A stretch of DNA of 64,000 nucleotides from Floricoccus tropicus (GTDB lineage Bacteria; Bacillota; Bacilli; Lactobacillales; Streptococcaceae). The DNA lies in NCBI RefSeq assembly GCF_001832905.1, contig NZ_MKIR01000004.1, positions 62,001-126,000 of the forward strand, in the 5' to 3' direction. Below the pieces are notes generated by a model. It saw only the letters and a list, made by a program, of their open reading frames with translations. It was not told the DNA's origin and did not search any database. Shown here piece after piece: positions 8,246 to 19,152 of this stretch. The position numbers and the translations under genes are program-made. Position 1 is the first letter of the stretch; the number at the start of each line of letters is the position of its first letter.

Positions 8246-10252
8246 TTAAGGTCTCTCAACAATATTGTAGTATACTCTTGAAGTTAACTTATAAATTAGG
8301 AAGTAGATTGCTACAACGCCTAAGATAGTAGCTGCACTGACGCCTAAGATTAAACCACCATTTGTCACTCCGAATATTTCCAATAACTTCTTAATCATTA
8401 GGTATGCAAAGGAAAAATGTATTACTGCTAATGCTATTGGCATAAAGAATACCATCATAACTTGACTCTTAATAGTTTGAGCAACTTCTTTCTTAGAAAG
8501 CCCAACTTCTTGTAGAATCTTATAATTACGCTTGTCTTGTGCACCTTCTGATACTTGTTTATAGTAGATGATTAAGCCAGCACCTAAGATAAATGTCAGA
8601 CCCATAGTAAATCCGATAAATAAGAAGCTTCCTGTGAACTCATTCATTACAGATTGCATTTCCTTACGGGACATTGTATTTACATATGTACTCTCAGATA
8701 ATTCTTTATTAGAAACCATTTTTGAAACTTGGGCATCAAGTTGATCCTTGAACTCATCAATTTGTTTTTCATCGAGTTTTAAATATACATTTGTTGAAAT
8801 TGACATATTGAAGGCAGACCCATTATCCTCTGCCTTATCCGCAGAATTGTAATCGTTGATATATTTTTCCATTGTAGCTTGATTAGGAAAAATGATATAA
8901 AAAGACTTCATTCCCGAAATCTCATTATTTACATTTTTAAGGTTTGTAATTATATCCTTAACCACAAGTTTTTGACCCATCCAATTAACAGTCTTGGCAG
9001 TTGTTTTTCCGTTAAATGAACCAACAATCACTTCATTACCAGAAATATTTGCAAGAGAATCATTTCCAATCTTAACTAGATCTTCTCGATTAAGAATTTT
9101 AACATTGGCATAATTTTTACCCATTTGATTGCTTGATTGACTATCCATCTTGATTTCAGAATCTTCAGGAGCAATCGTCGCAATTGTGTTAGCATTGCTG
9201 TAATCAATATCAATTTTAGGATTCATGCTTGTAGTAGCGATTACTGATTCAGCTTTATCCCTAGTAATTCCATAAAGTGTTGTCGAAACCGTTGTATTAT
9301 CCGGGAAAGCTTGGTTTGTAACATCCTTGACACCAGTATGTAGAGCAACCGTAATAGCTAGGGTTACAAAAGTCATGGCAACAAGTACTGTGATATTAGC
9401 AAGACCCACTGCATTTTGCTTCATACGATAAAGCATTGAGCTTACTGTGATGAAATGTTTTGGTTGATAATAATATTTTTTGTTAGCTTTTTGACGTTTC
9501 AAGAGCCAAATAGTAAAGCTTAAGTAGAAAAGGTAAGTACCAATAATTACTAAAATTACTGCAATGAAGAATTTTGTTAATGCTTCAATAGGATTTTGAA
9601 CAGTTACTGCCATATAGTATCCAGCACCAATAAGAACAAGACTTAGTAATGCAAAAACAAAGTTTGCTTTTGGTTCTTTTTCCCCACGACTTTCCTCTTT
9701 TAGAAGAGAAAGTGAAGAATTTCTTTGGATGGTAATACTTGAAATAAGAATAAGTAAGAAATAGATAGCAACAAACACAAAGGTTACTACTCCAACGGCT
9801 ATTAATGAAAAATCAAGACCAAAGTAATCACTTCCGATTAATGTTGCTAAAATCAAATAAAGGAACTTAGCAAGAATAGTACCAACTATTGTACCAATAA
9901 GAACAGTAGCAAGAAAGAGAATTAATAATTCATCAATAGAAACTCGGGCAATTTGTGATTTGGAAAGCCCTAAAATTTCATAGAGCCCAAATTCTTTTGT
10001 CCTTTGCTTAATCAGAAAACGATAACTATAAACCAAGATTATGACTGCAAAAGCTGAAATAATGAATAGTCCCATTCCCATTAAAGTTCCAGTGGTAGTT
10101 GCTCCATGTTTCATTTTTGCAAGTGAAGGACTAAATAAAATTGATGCAATAATTAAGTCCATTACAAACATTACTGTTGAAGCTAGAATAAATGGCGCAA
10201 AATTAGAAAATGATTTTCTAATATTATTTATGGCAAGTTTTAAATAAAACAT
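8246..10252 (-). CDS. Bce/Yxd-type ABC transporter permease (first module)
   Basis: This 668-aa permease has an N-terminal TM at about 18-40, TM pairs to about 300, an extracellular domain (about 305-530) and three C-terminal TMs ending VYYNIVERP. It starts immediately after the ATPase stop, with the ribosome binding site inside the ATPase codons. Together with the ATPase at 10253-11005 it forms a complete Bce-type module of the kind that frees lipid II-cycle intermediates from peptide antibiotics such as bacitracin or lantibiotics. No histidine kinase is encoded nearby, although such permeases normally work with one. The substrate cannot be read from sequence. Confidence 0.9.
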   Translation of the reverse strand: MFYLKLAINNIRKSFSNFAPFILASTVMFVMDLIIASILFSPSLAKMKHGATTTGTLMGMGLFIISAFAVIILVYSYRFLIKQRTKEFGLYEILGLSKSQIARVSIDELLILFLATVLIGTIVGTILAKFLYLILATLIGSDYFGLDFSLIAVGVVTFVFVAIYFLLILISSITIQRNSSLSLLKEESRGEKEPKANFVFALLSLVLIGAGYYMAVTVQNPIEALTKFFIAVILVIIGTYLFYLSFTIWLLKRQKANKKYYYQPKHFITVSSMLYRMKQNAVGLANITVLVAMTFVTLAITVALHTGVKDVTNQAFPDNTTVSTTLYGITRDKAESVIATTSMNPKIDIDYSNANTIATIAPEDSEIKMDSQSSNQMGKNYANVKILNREDLVKIGNDSLANISGNEVIVGSFNGKTTAKTVNWMGQKLVVKDIITNLKNVNNEISGMKSFYIIFPNQATMEKYINDYNSADKAEDNGSAFNMSISTNVYLKLDEKQIDEFKDQLDAQVSKMVSNKELSESTYVNTMSRKEMQSVMNEFTGSFLFIGFTMGLTFILGAGLIIYYKQVSEGAQDKRNYKILQEVGLSKKEVAQTIKSQVMMVFFMPIALAVIHFSFAYLMIKKLLEIFGVTNGGLILGVSAATILGVVAIYFLIYKLTSRVYYNIVERP

Positions 10253-11005
10253 TTACTCACCTCCTAGAAGTGCGCTCATTGTTAGATTAATCTCCTTATT
10301 AAATTCAGTTGATGTTTTTCCTGAACGGTAAAGTTGGTGGAAAATTTGTCCGTCTTTAATAAATAGAACTCTTTTAGCATGACTAGCAGCAAGACTTGAG
10401 TGAGTAACCATAACGATAGTTTGACCTTCATCATTAATCTCTTCGAATAAGTCTAATAAGTCTTCTGAATTTTTAAAGTCAAGGGCTGCTGTTGGTTCAT
10501 CAGCAAGTACAAGTTCTGGACTTGTAATCAAAGCACGCGCAATTGCAACACGTTGTTTTTGCCCACCTGATAATTCGAAAGGTTGTTTGTTCAATAAATC
10601 AGATATGTTAAGTTTTGGAGCTAGAATATTTAGTCTTTCTTCCATATCGCTTACCTTAGCTCTTGATAAAACAAGAGGTAAGAAGATATTATCACGTACT
10701 GATAAAGTATCAAGTAAGTTAAAATCTTGGAATACAAATCCTAAATGTTGACGTCTAAACTCTGCTAAGTTTTGTTCCTTAATCTTAGTAATATCTTCTC
10801 CATTAAGAGCAACATAACCATTACTTGGTTTTTCAAGGGTTGCTAGGATATTTAACAAAGTAGTTTTCCCAGAACCCGACTCACCCATTATTGCAATATA
10901 TTCACCTTCTTCAACCGTAAAGTTTACATCTCTAAGGGCAATAGTTTCTTCTTTTGAAAAACGAGTTTTAAATATTTTTTGTAAATGACTAACTTCTAAT
11001 AACAT
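10253..11005 (-). CDS. Bce/Yxd-type ABC transporter ATPase (first module)
   Basis: This 250-aa ATPase has Walker A GESGSGKTT (41-49), signature LSGGQ (144-148), Walker B LVLADEP (164-170) and a D-loop AALD, all intact. It belongs to the MacB/LolD/BceA class that pairs with FtsX-type permeases. It lies between the YxeA-like gene and the permease, the order YxeA, ATPase, permease being the same in both modules. The C-terminal LLGGE codons supply AGGAGGTGAG for the permease start. It may serve both first-module permeases. Confidence 0.93.
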   Translation of the reverse strand: MLLEVSHLQKIFKTRFSKEETIALRDVNFTVEEGEYIAIMGESGSGKTTLLNILATLEKPSNGYVALNGEDITKIKEQNLAEFRRQHLGFVFQDFNLLDTLSVRDNIFLPLVLSRAKVSDMEERLNILAPKLNISDLLNKQPFELSGGQKQRVAIARALITSPELVLADEPTAALDFKNSEDLLDLFEEINDEGQTIVMVTHSSLAASHAKRVLFIKDGQIFHQLYRSGKTSTEFNKEINLTMSALLGGE

Positions 11006-11041
11006 AATTTTCCTCTTTCTTAATCTCTCTTTATTATACTT

Positions 11042-11386
11042 TTATTTGGCTTTATCAGGTACTTTACTTGGCTCTACTTCCTCCCAAGATGTCACACCTT
11101 TTACTTTATTATAAGTAACTTTAATCCATGCATCGCGTTTCATTGGTCTATCTTCAAGATTTCCAAAAGTCATATTTTGCTTTTTACCATCTTTATCTTT
11201 ACCATCTAGATTGTATTCATAATGTCCATAAACATTTCCGCGAGAGTCCTTATCAGTCTTTCTATCACCCTCTTCTGTAATCTGAACGTAGTAAGTATGA
11301 CCGCCATAAGATGACTTATACCAGAAGATTCCTCCTCCAATAACTAAAACAAAAATGGAAACTAGTGTAATAATAAATTTTTTCAT
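11042..11386 (-). CDS. YxeA family protein (DUF1093)
   Basis: This 114-aa protein has an N-terminal hydrophobic segment (about 4-24) that may be a signal peptide or anchor, followed by a small extracellular domain with YYVQITEEGD, YEYNLDGKDKDG and DAWIKVTYNKVKGVTSWEEV. These are typical of the YxeA family linked to Yxd-type ABC transporters in Bacillus. It is the first gene of the module. The ribosome binding site is weak (AGAGAAA). The biochemical role of the family is unknown; a peptide-sensing or shielding function would be speculation. Confidence 0.82.
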   Translation of the reverse strand: MKKFIITLVSIFVLVIGGGIFWYKSSYGGHTYYVQITEEGDRKTDKDSRGNVYGHYEYNLDGKDKDGKKQNMTFGNLEDRPMKRDAWIKVTYNKVKGVTSWEEVEPSKVPDKAK

Positions 11387-11455
11387 TTGTATGTATTTCT
11401 CTTTCTATCTACTTTGATTGAAATTGCTTATCCACAACTCAACCTTACATATACC

Positions 11456-11518
11456 ATTATATAAAAAAAACTAACCTGAAAACTTACAGGTTAGTCAAGA
11501 AATCTTACAGAAATGTAA
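11456..11518 (-). promoter_or_regulatory. Bce-type response-regulator box and promoter, first module
   Basis: On the minus strand TTACA-N4-TGTAA (11505-11518) is a perfect match to TNACA-N4-TGTAA. A TGTAAG half-site follows at the same 21-bp offset, and the -10 TATAAT (11456-11461) is 43 nt from the box. The segment between box and -10 is occupied by the pheA terminator. Confidence 0.78.
11463..11495 (-). terminator. Terminator of the aro/pheA cluster, inside the Bce promoter
   Basis: ACTAACCTG pairs with CAGGTTAGT (11487-11495 and 11470-11478 on the minus strand) around an 8-nt loop and is followed by seven Ts. It ends the transcript that finishes with pheA (stop at 11536). Confidence 0.88.
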
Positions 11519-11535
11519 GGTTATGTTAAAAAGTC

Positions 11536-12357
11536 TCAAAGATAATAAACTTCATACGTTCCAAATAGTTTAACGGTTGTACCATTTGCCTCTATATCTG
11601 AGAATATTGATGAAAGGTCACTTCCATTATCAAGAAAGTCAAGTAGGAAGAAATACTCACCAAGTACTGTTTTAAGTGGTCTTGATTCAATCTTAGTCAA
11701 ATCAAGTTTACGTTCAGCAAAAATTTTAAGTGCTTGATAAAGTGCTCCTGGCTGATTGTCAGCAAGGGTCAAAGCTATTGAAACCTTTTTTTCTTTGCTT
11801 GTCAAAGTTAGGTTTGGTACTTTTGTTCCCAAAACCCAAAAGCGCGTGTTGTTGTCCTCAATTTCTTGAATATCATTTGCGATAATATCAAGACCATAAG
11901 TTTCAGCCGATAAACTTGGCGCAATGGCAGCGATATTATCATCTGGGTTTTCAGCCACATATCTTGCGGCATAGGCAGTACTTTCAGTTATTTCAAGCGC
12001 AGCATGTGGATAGTTTTCATCTAAAAACTTTTTACTTTGCGCTAAAGCCTGTGGATGAGAGTAAACACGTTCAATATCCTTGTCTAAACCACTAGCCATC
12101 AGTTGTTGCTTAATTGGAAGTACAAGCTCTGCCACAGCAGTGATATTCCCTTGATGAAAAAGATAGTCAACAGTCTGGTGCACACTACCCTCTATCGAAT
12201 TTTCAACTGGTACCACGGCATAGTCGACAAGCATATTTTCGTAAGCCTTTATCAGGTCAGTAATGCTTTCCACAGGAACTAAATCAGCTTGAGGAAAGGC
12301 AGTCAGACTGGCTGTATAAGTAAATGACCCTATTGGTCCTAAAAATCCAACTTTCAT
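11536..12357 (-). CDS. pheA: Prephenate dehydratase
   Basis: PheA converts prephenate to phenylpyruvate, the committed step to phenylalanine. The 273-aa protein has the dehydratase domain (1-180) with the catalytic TRF motif at 171-173 (NNTRFWVLG) and a C-terminal ACT domain (about 192-270) with ESRP at 224-227, the usual phenylalanine-binding feedback site. There is no fused chorismate mutase. The start overlaps the aroK stop by four bases, with GGAGGAAG upstream. It is the last gene of the cluster and is followed by a terminator. Confidence 0.95.
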   Translation of the reverse strand: MKVGFLGPIGSFTYTASLTAFPQADLVPVESITDLIKAYENMLVDYAVVPVENSIEGSVHQTVDYLFHQGNITAVAELVLPIKQQLMASGLDKDIERVYSHPQALAQSKKFLDENYPHAALEITESTAYAARYVAENPDDNIAAIAPSLSAETYGLDIIANDIQEIEDNNTRFWVLGTKVPNLTLTSKEKKVSIALTLADNQPGALYQALKIFAERKLDLTKIESRPLKTVLGEYFFLLDFLDNGSDLSSIFSDIEANGTTVKLFGTYEVYYL

Positions 12358-12875
12358 TCTTCCTCCTCAATTCCTAAAGCCTGATAATATCCAATAATCT
12401 CTTCAATTATCTTATCAACAGTTTTGTCCACATTTACTTCTGAATGGGCTAATTCAAGGTAAAGAGGAAGTCTTCTTTCAAATATTTCCTGTAAACCTTC
12501 CTTAGAATTGTTAATAAATAATGGTCTGATATTTACCTTATCCCTTTCAATTCTCTGATAGAGCTGATTAAAATCAGCTGATAGAAAAATATTTAAGGGA
12601 TTATTTTTGAGTAATAATTTATTGTCAGGTGATTCGACAACACCACCACCAGTGGAAATTACCGCTTGGCTATCAATGAGTTTAGCCAGAGTTTCTGTCT
12701 CAACATGTCTAAATGCTTCTTGACCATATTTAGCAAAAAAGTCTGATATGGGTATACCAATACTTGACTCAACTTCCTTATCTAAATCAATAAATGGTAA
12801 GTCAAGATGAGCTGCAAGTCTTTTCCCCACAGTTGATTTTCCACTAGCCATGAAGCCTAAAAGAATCACTGCCAT
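12354..12875 (-). CDS. aroK: Shikimate kinase
   Basis: AroK phosphorylates shikimate to shikimate-3-phosphate in the cytoplasm. The 173-aa protein has Walker A GFMASGKST (7-15), the shikimate-binding DLDKE region and the STGGGVV motif typical of the family. It lies between aroA, whose product uses its own product, and pheA. The stop overlaps the pheA start (ATGA-type coupling) and the start directly follows aroA. Confidence 0.94.
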   Translation of the reverse strand: MAVILLGFMASGKSTVGKRLAAHLDLPFIDLDKEVESSIGIPISDFFAKYGQEAFRHVETETLAKLIDSQAVISTGGGVVESPDNKLLLKNNPLNIFLSADFNQLYQRIERDKVNIRPLFINNSKEGLQEIFERRLPLYLELAHSEVNVDKTVDKIIEEIIGYYQALGIEEEE

Positions 12876-15264
<2,389 letters not shown>

Positions 15265-15265
15265 A

Positions 15266-16432
15266 TTAGAATTCTTTCAAATCAGCCTTGTACTTATCAA
15301 AGGCTTCTTTTAATTCAACGAATGTATCACTTGGGAATTTATCTAAAATTTCGTTTGCAAGAACTGTTGCTACTACATTTTCCATAACAAGTGCTGCTGC
15401 TGGAACTGCCGTAGGGTCACTTCTTTCAACTTGCGCCTTGTACGCTTCATGAGTTTCAATATCAACACTCATCAAAGGCTTGTAAAGAGTAGGAATTGGT
15501 TTCATAACACCACGAACAATGATATCTTCACCATTAGTCATACCACCTTCAAAACCACCTAGTTTATCAGTTGAACGTGAGTATCCATCTTCCTCTGACC
15601 AAGTAATTTCATCCATCACATGACTCCCAGGACGACGACCTGTTTCAAAACCTAAACCAAATTCAACACCTTTAAAAGCATTGATTGATACGACTGCTTG
15701 AGCGATTTTCCCATCAAGTTTGCGGTCCCAATGAACGTATGAACCAAGACCTGCTGGAAGATTTTCAACACGGACTTCAATTATACCGCCAATTGTGTCG
15801 CCATTCTCCTTGATTTGGTCAATGTAAGATTTGATTTCATCTTCAAAATTAGGATTTACAATCTTAACTTCAGACTTTTCAGTTTCAGAAATGATTTGAC
15901 TTACGGTAAGTTTTTCAGGAATTTCAACTTCAATCCCACCAAAGTTTACGATATGTCCTGCTAGATTCACTCCAAGTTCAGATAAAATTTTCTTAGCAAC
16001 CGCTCCAATTGCAACTCGCATTGTAGTTTCACGAGCTGATGAACGTTCTAAGACATTACGAAGGTCATCAAATTTATATTTCATTCCTCCTACAAGGTCT
16101 GCATGACCTGGACGAGGTTTAGTTACTCTTCTTCTCTCCTTGATTTTTTCATCAACATCGTAAGGAGCCATAATTTCATTCCAATTTTTGAAATCTTTAT
16201 TTTCTACGACCATTGTAAGTGGACTTCCAAGAGTTTTACCATGACGAATACCACTAGTGAAACGAACACGGTCACTTTCAATTTTCATACGTCCGCCACG
16301 ACCATATCCACCTTGGCGTTTTTTTAGTTCTTTATTTATATCTTCATCAGTCAGATTAAGTCCTGCTGGAAGTCCTTCTATAATTGCTGTTAACTCTGGC
16401 CCATGTGATTCCCCAGCTGTAAAGTATCTCAT
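15266..16432 (-). CDS. aroC: Chorismate synthase
   Basis: AroC converts EPSP to chorismate and needs reduced FMN. The 388-aa protein shows GESHGPEL at the N-terminus, [30 protein letters not shown] and the C-terminal [15 protein letters not shown], all family signatures. I start it at ATG 16432 (MRYFTAG); the upstream in-frame GTG at 16444 is part of the GTGGAG ribosome binding site. A terminator-like hairpin (16490-16523) separates it from aroB upstream, so aroC and the genes after it may have a separate or attenuated supply of transcript. Confidence 0.95.
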   Translation of the reverse strand: MRYFTAGESHGPELTAIIEGLPAGLNLTDEDINKELKKRQGGYGRGGRMKIESDRVRFTSGIRHGKTLGSPLTMVVENKDFKNWNEIMAPYDVDEKIKERRRVTKPRPGHADLVGGMKYKFDDLRNVLERSSARETTMRVAIGAVAKKILSELGVNLAGHIVNFGGIEVEIPEKLTVSQIISETEKSEVKIVNPNFEDEIKSYIDQIKENGDTIGGIIEVRVENLPAGLGSYVHWDRKLDGKIAQAVVSINAFKGVEFGLGFETGRRPGSHVMDEITWSEEDGYSRSTDKLGGFEGGMTNGEDIIVRGVMKPIPTLYKPLMSVDIETHEAYKAQVERSDPTAVPAAALVMENVVATVLANEILDKFPSDTFVELKEAFDKYKADLKEF

Positions 16433-16489
16433 ATAATTCTCCACTTCTTTGATTTCTCAGAAAAATTTTGTAATTTTCTGATTAATAAA

Positions 16490-16523
16490 AGTGTGAAAAG
16501 ATCTAAAAAAACCTTTTCACTCT
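16490..16523 (-). terminator. Terminator-like hairpin between aroB and aroC
   Basis: On the minus strand AGAGTGAAAAG (16513-16523) pairs with CTTTTCACACT (16490-16500), 10 of 11 bases, followed by TTTATT. A second dyad, CAGAAAA/TTTTCTG (16458-16480), lies between it and aroC. Confidence 0.65.
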
Positions 16524-16538
16524 TATCTAATTTATTGA

Positions 16539-17606
16539 CTATTTTTTCAAATAATCTTTCATCTCAGTTAATTCAATTACATTAATTGATGCTTGCCCAA
16601 TTTCTGGAACGATGATTGTTTTAATTTTACTACCGCGTGCCTTTTTGTCAAGGGTGAGGGCTTGATATAATACTTCTTCATCCCACTTTTCACGATCAAT
16701 AGGAAGGTGGAACTTTTCAAGCATATCTGTAATTTCTTGTGTGATACCGTCAGGCATGAGACCTTTTTCTTCGGCGATCTTACTCATTTGAGACATACCA
16801 AGGGCTACGCCTTCACCGTGGGTCACGATTCCATAACCTGCAGTAGCTTCGATAGCGTGTCCGATTGTATGTCCAAAATTGAGAATTAAGCGTTGACCAT
16901 TATCAAACTCATCTTCAACTACAACCTTGCGCTTTACATTACAGGCAGCTAATATTACTTCTTCAGCATGATTTTCTAAAAGATCGTGCTCATCAGTCAT
17001 CTTACCAAGTTCTTGCCACAAATCAGCGTCTGCAATCAATGCCGATTTAACAATTTCAGCAATCCCTTCACGAATGCGACGATCATCTAGTGTATTAAGA
17101 ACATCTGGATCAATAAGAACACCGTCAGGCTGAGCGAATGCACCAACAAGATTTTTAGCCTTACTTGTGTTAACCCCTGTCTTTCCTCCAACTGAAGAAT
17201 CAACTTGCGCTAACAATGTTGTAGGAACTTGTAAGAAATGAATTCCACGCATATATGTACTAGCTACAAAACCTGCTAAATCTCCGACAACTCCACCACC
17301 AAGGGCAATAATTCCATCTGAACGGGTCATTCCACGGTTAGCAAGGAAATCATATACTTTACTTACTGTTGTAAGATTTTTACTTTGTTCACCTTCAAGA
17401 AAGCGGAAGACATCAACTTCAAAACCTGCCTCAATCAACTGATTTTTTGCACTTTCAGCATATAATTCAGCAACTCTATTATCAGTAATAATAACGATTT
17501 GTTGGGGTTTCCATAAACTCTTGACCCATTCACCCAAATGATTAAAAGAACCACGTTCGATCACAATTTCATATGGATGTGTTTTTAAATCAACTTCTAG
17601 TTTCAT
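16539..17606 (-). CDS. aroB: 3-dehydroquinate synthase
   Basis: AroB cyclises DAHP to 3-dehydroquinate using NAD and a divalent metal. The 355-aa protein has the glycine-rich [19 protein letters not shown] segment, [11 protein letters not shown], and the metal-ligand region [22 protein letters not shown] with the expected histidines and an upstream glutamate ([11 protein letters not shown]). Its start overlaps the end of aroE by 17 bp, so translation is coupled. Confidence 0.95.
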   Translation of the reverse strand: MKLEVDLKTHPYEIVIERGSFNHLGEWVKSLWKPQQIVIITDNRVAELYAESAKNQLIEAGFEVDVFRFLEGEQSKNLTTVSKVYDFLANRGMTRSDGIIALGGGVVGDLAGFVASTYMRGIHFLQVPTTLLAQVDSSVGGKTGVNTSKAKNLVGAFAQPDGVLIDPDVLNTLDDRRIREGIAEIVKSALIADADLWQELGKMTDEHDLLENHAEEVILAACNVKRKVVVEDEFDNGQRLILNFGHTIGHAIEATAGYGIVTHGEGVALGMSQMSKIAEEKGLMPDGITQEITDMLEKFHLPIDREKWDEEVLYQALTLDKKARGSKIKTIIVPEIGQASINVIELTEMKDYLKK

Positions 17607-18462
17607 AAATCTTCCTTTCTAAAGCCTCTTTTATTGTTTGTGCAGGCATTTTTTTCCCAGTCCAAAGTTCAAAGCTTTCAGCAGCTTGATAGACTAGCAT
17701 ACCTAAACCATTTATTGTTCTTACATTTTGAGACTTTGCCCATTTTAAAAATTCAGTTTCTGCTGGTTGATAAATTATATCAGCAACAACAATACCTTCT
17801 GAGAGTCTCAAATTAGCATCAACGGGCATTGATTTATCCTTCATACCTATGCTTGTAGCATTTATAAGAAGATTTGATTCATTTACTGAATCTTGTATTT
17901 TTTCTTCATCAGCTAAGTCTTGTAAAATAATTTCTACTCCACTAGCTTTTGATATCTTATTTAATTTTTCTTGTAGAATAGGGTAATTCGCCGACTTACG
18001 ATTAAAGACAAAAACTTTATTAGCTTTTTGTACACATGCCTCAGCAATTATGGCAAGTGCAGCTCCACCACCTCCAAGAATGGAAATAGTTTGACATTCG
18101 ACCTGATAATTTTCTAAACTGTTGAAAAATCCACTTCCATCTGTTGAATGTCCAAGCAAACTGCCATCTTCTTTAAGAGCAATAGTATTTATGGCTCCAA
18201 TTAGCTCCGCAACGGGAGTCAATTCATCAACATATTTTACTGCTTCTTTTTTAAAAGGCATGGATAGGTTAACCCCATACATGTCCATTGTTTTTATATT
18301 TTCAATTATTTGAGCAAGATTATTATTTTCGATTTCAAAGGCCAAATAAACACCATTCACCTCTGTCATTTCAAAAGCCATATTATGAATAAAGGGTGAA
18401 TTACTATGCTTTATAGGATTAGCAACTACTGCTGCCAATCTTGTATAACCATTAATATTCAT
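17590..18462 (-). CDS. aroE: Shikimate dehydrogenase
   Basis: AroE reduces 3-dehydroshikimate to shikimate with NADPH. The 290-aa protein has the N-terminal substrate-binding motif NPIKHSNSP (serine pair and conserved lysine at [10 protein letters not shown]), the STDGSGF motif, the nucleotide-binding [11 protein letters not shown] loop and FNRKSAN, where arginine suggests NADP preference. The C-terminal [18 protein letters not shown] is typical. It lies 9 bp downstream of aroD in the operon. Confidence 0.94.
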   Translation of the reverse strand: MNINGYTRLAAVVANPIKHSNSPFIHNMAFEMTEVNGVYLAFEIENNNLAQIIENIKTMDMYGVNLSMPFKKEAVKYVDELTPVAELIGAINTIALKEDGSLLGHSTDGSGFFNSLENYQVECQTISILGGGGAALAIIAEACVQKANKVFVFNRKSANYPILQEKLNKISKASGVEIILQDLADEEKIQDSVNESNLLINATSIGMKDKSMPVDANLRLSEGIVVADIIYQPAETEFLKWAKSQNVRTINGLGMLVYQAAESFELWTGKKMPAQTIKEALERKIYETRS

Positions 18463-18471
18463 ATTTGCCTT

Positions 18472-19152
18472 CTAACTATCTAGTTGGTCTAAAATTCTTC
18501 TTAATTCAGGAAGTGGTAATTGACCAGGAGCTGTTTCACGACCGAGTGAAGCAAATGTCCAAGCACTTTTAGTCCAACGACCAGCGATTCTTGAGAGTTT
18601 CCCTAAACTTCCCATAGCCATTGTAGCAATCCTAGCATGAGGGAAACGGTCAGTTATATCATTTGTAAGATACATAAGCTCTAAAACATTACGTTCTGAA
18701 CGAGGCATACCAGAAAACTTAACTAGATAAACGTTCTGTTCAATCATTTCCTTTAACTTTGTTGACAAGTCCAATGGAATTTCTGAAAAATTATGATGAC
18801 TTAAAACAATTTTATCCTTAAAATCTTTTAAAGCTTCTAAAGCCTGTGGATATGAAAAATATTCGATATCTAAGAAAGTAGGCGAATAGACTGTGATTCC
18901 TTTAAGAATATCTGTATATTCTTCATCACTAACTTCCATTTCTCCACCTTCACGTTTTGTCCTCAAGGTAAAAAGCAAATTCAATCCAGTAAATTTTTCA
19001 AAAACAACTGGTGCTACTTCAAAAATTTCTGCAGCATTACTTAAGTAGTCTGCACGCCATTCAATAACATCAGCTCCTTCAAGTGCCTGCAATTGGATGC
19101 TTCTAACATCGTCTGCGGACTTGGGGTTTATGGATACTACAATCTCCGTCAT
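18472..19152 (-). CDS. aroD: Type I 3-dehydroquinate dehydratase
   Basis: AroD dehydrates 3-dehydroquinate to 3-dehydroshikimate through a Schiff base. The 226-aa protein is the type I (class I aldolase) form: EWRADYL near residue 31, the catalytic histidine in SHHNF and the imine-forming lysine in YLVKFSGMP. The C-terminal GRETAPGQLP loop is also conserved. The start overlaps the stop of the upstream methyltransferase gene by four bases, which ties that gene to the aro operon. Confidence 0.94.
   Translation of the reverse strand: MTEIVVSINPKSADDVRSIQLQALEGADVIEWRADYLSNAAEIFEVAPVVFEKFTGLNLLFTLRTKREGGEMEVSDEEYTDILKGITVYSPTFLDIEYFSYPQALEALKDFKDKIVLSHHNFSEIPLDLSTKLKEMIEQNVYLVKFSGMPRSERNVLELMYLTNDITDRFPHARIATMAMGSLGKLSRIAGRWTKSAWTFASLGRETAPGQLPLPELRRILDQLDS

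Noticed and set aside
2358-11386. Mobile element as the cause of the permease duplications
   Set aside because: No transposase, integrase, terminal inverted repeats or target duplications were seen; tandem recombination between similar permease genes is enough.
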